In this document: positions 61,221-64,000 of the stretch, piece by piece
Layout: every line of letters begins with the position of its first letter
Numbering within the stretch: position 1 is the stretch's first letter
Source: Nostoc sp. C052
GTDB taxonomy: Bacteria; Cyanobacteriota; Cyanobacteriia; Cyanobacteriales; Nostocaceae
Direction: 5' to 3'
Length of the DNA stretch: 64,000 nucleotides
Assembly (NCBI RefSeq): GCF_013393905.1
Contig: NZ_CP040272.1
Location: forward strand, 6,271,501-6,335,500
The notes under the pieces: generated by a model
Told to the model about the DNA's origin: nothing
Database searches by the model: none
Seen by the model: the letters and a program-made list of their open reading frames with translations, nothing else
Made by a program: the position numbers and the translations under genes

Positions 61221-61892
61221 ATGCCAACAATGATTTGGATGGAATCTATTACTAAAACTTACCACTTGGGAGAAGTTAGTGTTCCAATACTGAAGGGAAT
61301 TCAACTCTCTATTGAAGAAGGGGAATACGTCTCGATTATGGGTGCGTCAGGTTCCGGTAAGTCCACGCTCATGAATATTTTGGGATGTCTAGATCGTCCC
61401 ACGACTGGAGATTATATTTTTGAAGGCAGAAACCTGACGACTTTTGATGATGATGAATTAGCCTATATCCGCAACCAAAGAATTGGTTTTGTGTTCCAAC
61501 AATTTAACCTATTGGCGCGGGCGACAGCATTGGAAAACGTGATGTTACCAATGGTTTACGCTAACTTGCCCAAGCCAAAACGCCGAGAAAGGGCATTAGA
61601 AGCCTTAGAAAAGGTAGGATTAGGGGGACGTATAAGTAACCGTCCTAGTCAACTATCTGGCGGACAACAACAACGGGTAGCGATCGCTCGTGCTTTGGTC
61701 AACCGGCCTGCATTAGTTTTGGCAGATGAGCCAACAGGAGCTTTAGATACTGAAACTTCCCATGAGGTAATGAGCTTGTTGACTGAACTTAATGACCAGG
61801 GAATCACCATTGTGATTGTCACTCATGAGCCAGATATTGCTGCTCAAACCAGAAGGATTATCCGAGTTCAGGATGGTTTGATTGTCGGCTAA
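61221..61892 (+). CDS. ABC transporter ATPase, MacB/LolD-type
   Basis: A 223-residue nucleotide-binding subunit. The Walker A is GASGSGKST near 38-46, the Q-loop FVFQQFNLLARAT, the ABC signature LSGGQQQR, Walker B LVLADEPTGALD and the H-loop IVTHEP. This is the MacB/LolD/DevA group. It is 86 bases after the permease gene and should form a dimer with it. Confidence 0.95.
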   Translation: MPTMIWMESITKTYHLGEVSVPILKGIQLSIEEGEYVSIMGASGSGKSTLMNILGCLDRPTTGDYIFEGRNLTTFDDDELAYIRNQRIGFVFQQFNLLARATALENVMLPMVYANLPKPKRRERALEALEKVGLGGRISNRPSQLSGGQQQRVAIARALVNRPALVLADEPTGALDTETSHEVMSLLTELNDQGITIVIVTHEPDIAAQTRRIIRVQDGLIVG

Positions 61893-62008
61893 TTTGTTAA
61901 TATCAACCATTTGAGGGGAGATTTACAATTTAAAATTATGTAGGTTAATCAGAATAAAAACTTTGATTTTATCCTCAAAGAAACCCAATTAATGACTACA
62001 TCTAGATT

Positions 62009-63445
62009 ATGAATTTCAGCTTGTTTTTCGTGCATTCTACCTGGATTAGTGTCGCGTTTGCTGTAGCCTTGCCGTCAAGTATCGCTATTCTTTTTCCAGC
62101 TTTAGCCAGTGCTGCAACTCCCCCCAAACCGCAGAATTCCTCAAGTTCTGTACAGGCTCCTGATTACCTCAACCCTAATCCCAATCCTCTCCAATTTCCT
62201 ACCAAACCTGAAGAAGTAAAGATTCAGGGAACTGTGCCAATCACTTTGACACAAGCTTTGGAACTAGCACAACGCAACAATCGAGACTTACAGGTAGCCA
62301 TATTACAGCTAGAACGCAGTCGTTCATCTCTACGCGAGTCTCAAGCTGCCTTATTTCCTACTCTGGGAATCAATGGTAGTCTAACCAACAGTGGTAATGG
62401 TTTTGTTAGCAATTCATCTCAACCCAGCACTTCTTTCAATGGTTCAGCACAACTGAACTATAATGCTTATACTTCCGGCAATCGAGAGGCAACCATCCGA
62501 GCAGCTGAAGAACAACTACGTGTGGATGAATTGAATGTTGAAAGTCAGTCTCTCACAATTAGGTTGAATGCCACCACTCAATACTACGATTTGCAACAAG
62601 CCGATGAAGAAGTAAGAATTAATCGGTCTGCTGTGGAAAATGCCCAGGCTAGTTTGCGGGATACTCAAGCTCGACTAAGTGCTGGAGTAGGTACGCAATT
62701 TGATGTGCTGCAAGCTCAAGTGAATTTAGCAAATACCCAACAACTTCTGACTAATGCTATCTCAAAACAGCGCATTGCCCGTCGTCAGATTGCCACTCTG
62801 TTAAGTTTGTCGCAGTCAGTTGATATCACTGCCGCCGATCCCGTAGAATTATCGAGTCTTTGGCCGGAGACAGTAGAACAAAGTATTGTCCAAGCATTTC
62901 AAAATCGTCCAGAATTACAACAGTTTTTAGCACAACGTAATATTTATGAGCAACAGCGACGACAGGCACTTTCACAGCTAGGGCCACAAATTAGTTTGGC
63001 TGGCAGCTACAACGTGTTAGATCGGTATAACGATGGCGTCAGCATTACTGATGGGTATTCCGCAGCAATTCAAGGAAATCTAAGTTTGTTTGATGGGGGT
63101 GTAGCAAGAGCGCGTGCGGCTCAATCGAAAGCTAATATTGCGATCGCAGAGACTCAATTTGCTAACCAACGCGACCAAATTCGCTTTGATGTAGAACAGT
63201 ACTACTCTAAATTGCAATCCAATTTAGATAATGTGCAGACTTCTAGTGTGGCTTTAAATCAAGCCAGAGAAGCTCTGAATTTAGCAAGGCTGAGGTTTCA
63301 AGCTGGTGTAGGCACTCAAACAGAGGTGATCTCTGCTGAAAATGACCTGACAAGAGCAGAAGGTAATCGAGTCACGGCTATTTTGGATTACAATCGCGCT
63401 TTAGCTAATTTGCAAAAATCAGTCACTTCCAGAGCTTCGCGTTAA
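62009..63445 (+). CDS. TolC-family outer-membrane efflux protein
   Basis: A 478-residue precursor with an N-terminal signal peptide (about 1-30) and a Pro/Ser-rich linker. Two OEP repeats follow (about 75-265 and 285-475) with the ITLTQALELAQRNNRDLQVA start and long amphipathic helices (SVALNQAREALNLARLRFQA, GVGTQTEVISAENDLTRAEG). It forms the trimeric outer-membrane channel for the upstream adaptor and ABC pair. A sequence GVGTQFDVLQAQVNLANTQQ in the first repeat mirrors the second, as usual for TolC. Confidence 0.94.
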   Translation: MNFSLFFVHSTWISVAFAVALPSSIAILFPALASAATPPKPQNSSSSVQAPDYLNPNPNPLQFPTKPEEVKIQGTVPITLTQALELAQRNNRDLQVAILQLERSRSSLRESQAALFPTLGINGSLTNSGNGFVSNSSQPSTSFNGSAQLNYNAYTSGNREATIRAAEEQLRVDELNVESQSLTIRLNATTQYYDLQQADEEVRINRSAVENAQASLRDTQARLSAGVGTQFDVLQAQVNLANTQQLLTNAISKQRIARRQIATLLSLSQSVDITAADPVELSSLWPETVEQSIVQAFQNRPELQQFLAQRNIYEQQRRQALSQLGPQISLAGSYNVLDRYNDGVSITDGYSAAIQGNLSLFDGGVARARAAQSKANIAIAETQFANQRDQIRFDVEQYYSKLQSNLDNVQTSSVALNQAREALNLARLRFQAGVGTQTEVISAENDLTRAEGNRVTAILDYNRALANLQKSVTSRASR

Positions 63446-63483
63446 GGTCACGTCGCTTCTCTACGAGACGCTGCGCGAACGCT

Positions 63484-63504
63484 CAAAATTCAAAATTCAA
63501 AATT
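63484..63504. repeat. CAAAATT heptamer repeat
   Basis: Three CAAAATT units follow the tolC-like gene, next to a diverged dispersed repeat at 63450-63482. Confidence 0.65.
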
Positions 63505-63572
63505 AATGATCCTCATAAAGAAATTTAGGGGCTTGTATCATGAGTCGTTTTCGGTCAAATCATTAGACATCT

Positions 63573-63645
63573 GGTGAAAGTAAATATGCGTTATCCAGAA
63601 ACTTTGTTTTGACGTAGCACTGCTAAGTCAAAACAATTCTTTTTT
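63573..63645. repeat. Hairpin repeat element, copy B
   Basis: Aligns with copy A (10993-11082). The stem here is GTTTTGACGTAGCA / TGCTAAGTCAAAAC instead of GTAGAGACGTAGCA / TGCTACGTCTCTAC, so paired changes conserve most of the hairpin. TTCTTTTTT follows in both. Confidence 0.75.
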
Positions 63646-63694
63646 ACGCCTTGAAGCAACTGGGTTTATACTCAGAACTCAGCACTCAGTACTC

Positions 63695-64000
63695 TTATGG
63701 CACTGTAATAACTGCTACAGGGCAATGGGCTTTACTCAAAATTGCATCCACTCTATGACCGAAGAAAACGCGACCTGTAACCATACGGATGCTACTTCCG
63801 AGAATAATTAGGTCAACTTCTTGGGTTTGGGCAAACTTGAGGATTTCTCTTTCAGGACTGGTTCCTTGAAGAATGTAAGTTTTGACATCAGCACCCAGAT
63901 TACGGCCAATTGCGGCTTGCTGTTCGAGCAGATCGTGGGCAATTTCCTTGACTGGATTTAGCGATCGCTGTTCATAAAGAATATACTCAACCTGTGGTAA
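63695..64000 (-). CDS. Universal stress protein domain, C-terminal part (runs off the window)
   Basis: The last 102 codons of a gene that enters from the right. The frame reads LPQVEYILYEQRSLNPVKEI at the edge, then LIILGSSIRMVTGRVFFGHR and ILSKAHCPVAVITVP before the stop. The G-S-S-x-R...T-G-R-V-F-F-G-H...C-P-V-x-V pattern is the ATP-binding loop and final strand of the universal stress protein (UspA) fold. It may be a free-standing USP or the end of a longer protein, such as an antiporter with a C-terminal USP domain. The start lies outside the window. Confidence 0.88.
   Translation of the reverse strand, partial: LPQVEYILYEQRSLNPVKEIAHDLLEQQAAIGRNLGADVKTYILQGTSPEREILKFAQTQEVDLIILGSSIRMVTGRVFFGHRVDAILSKAHCPVAVITVP

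Noticed and set aside
1..64000. tRNA, rRNA, tmRNA or RNase P RNA genes
   Set aside because: I looked through the intergenic stretches for T-loop and signature sequences and found none. A covariance-model search would be decisive.

Overview
The window looks like a chromosome segment of a filamentous, probably heterocyst-forming cyanobacterium close to Nostoc/Anabaena. The evidence is the very frequent GCGATCGC (HIP1) octamer, a phycobilin lyase beside an NblB-like phycobilisome-degradation protein, a one-helix HLIP, a SynOMT-type O-methyltransferase, and many heptanucleotide short tandem repeats and palindromic interspersed repeats typical of Nostocales. I saw no rRNA, tRNA, CRISPR array or intact transposase.

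Layout. 1-7.2 kb: MscS channel, MASE1 sensor kinase, Uma2 protein, phycobilin lyase and NblB-like HEAT protein, infC with a clear terminator. 7.2-18.3 kb: repeat-rich DNA, a large membrane-HEAT fusion, a class A beta-lactamase-like protein, a KtrA/TrkA subunit, a DUF3124-like lipoprotein, a Na+/H+ antiporter, a GST, a wrecked STAND-type gene and a 62-bp tandem repeat. 18.3-31 kb: the most unusual block. Five tightly spaced minus-strand genes (old yellow enzyme, two membrane-anchored di-heme cytochromes, a membrane-anchored catalase-like protein, a GMC flavoprotein oxidase) face a divergent secreted di-heme cytochrome of RoxA size and motif spacing, followed by a lipase-like hydrolase and an SDR. 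31-48 kb: RadC, a phosphoribulokinase-like kinase, a CoA-binding protein, an O-methyltransferase, a three-subunit molybdenum hydroxylase, a secreted toxin-like protein with a small partner, an FAD monooxygenase, GlcD, a solute-binding/membrane/adaptor protein, a Uma2 gene broken by one stop codon, and miaA. 46.7-55.3 kb: gyrB, a 1.86-kb gene-free stretch, sigA, an HLIP, a GNAT gene and a GyrA/ParC-type gene. 55.5-64 kb: a response regulator, a TPR protein, a secreted Arg/Asp/Asn-rich repeat protein, a MacA-MacB-TolC-type export operon and the end of a universal stress protein.

Best candidate for an undescribed system: the 18.3-31 kb block. Three MauG/RoxA-like di-heme cytochromes with a GMC oxidase, an OYE reductase, a catalase-fold protein, a lipase-like hydrolase and an SDR read as a membrane/periplasmic pathway that oxidises a hydrophobic substrate (isoprenoid, sterol-like or fatty-acyl). 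The substrate is inferred, not seen. A second theme is repeat invasion of coding sequence: in-frame repeat-derived segments lie inside miaA and, twice, inside the gyrA-like gene, and two distant hairpin repeats differ by substitutions that preserve pairing.
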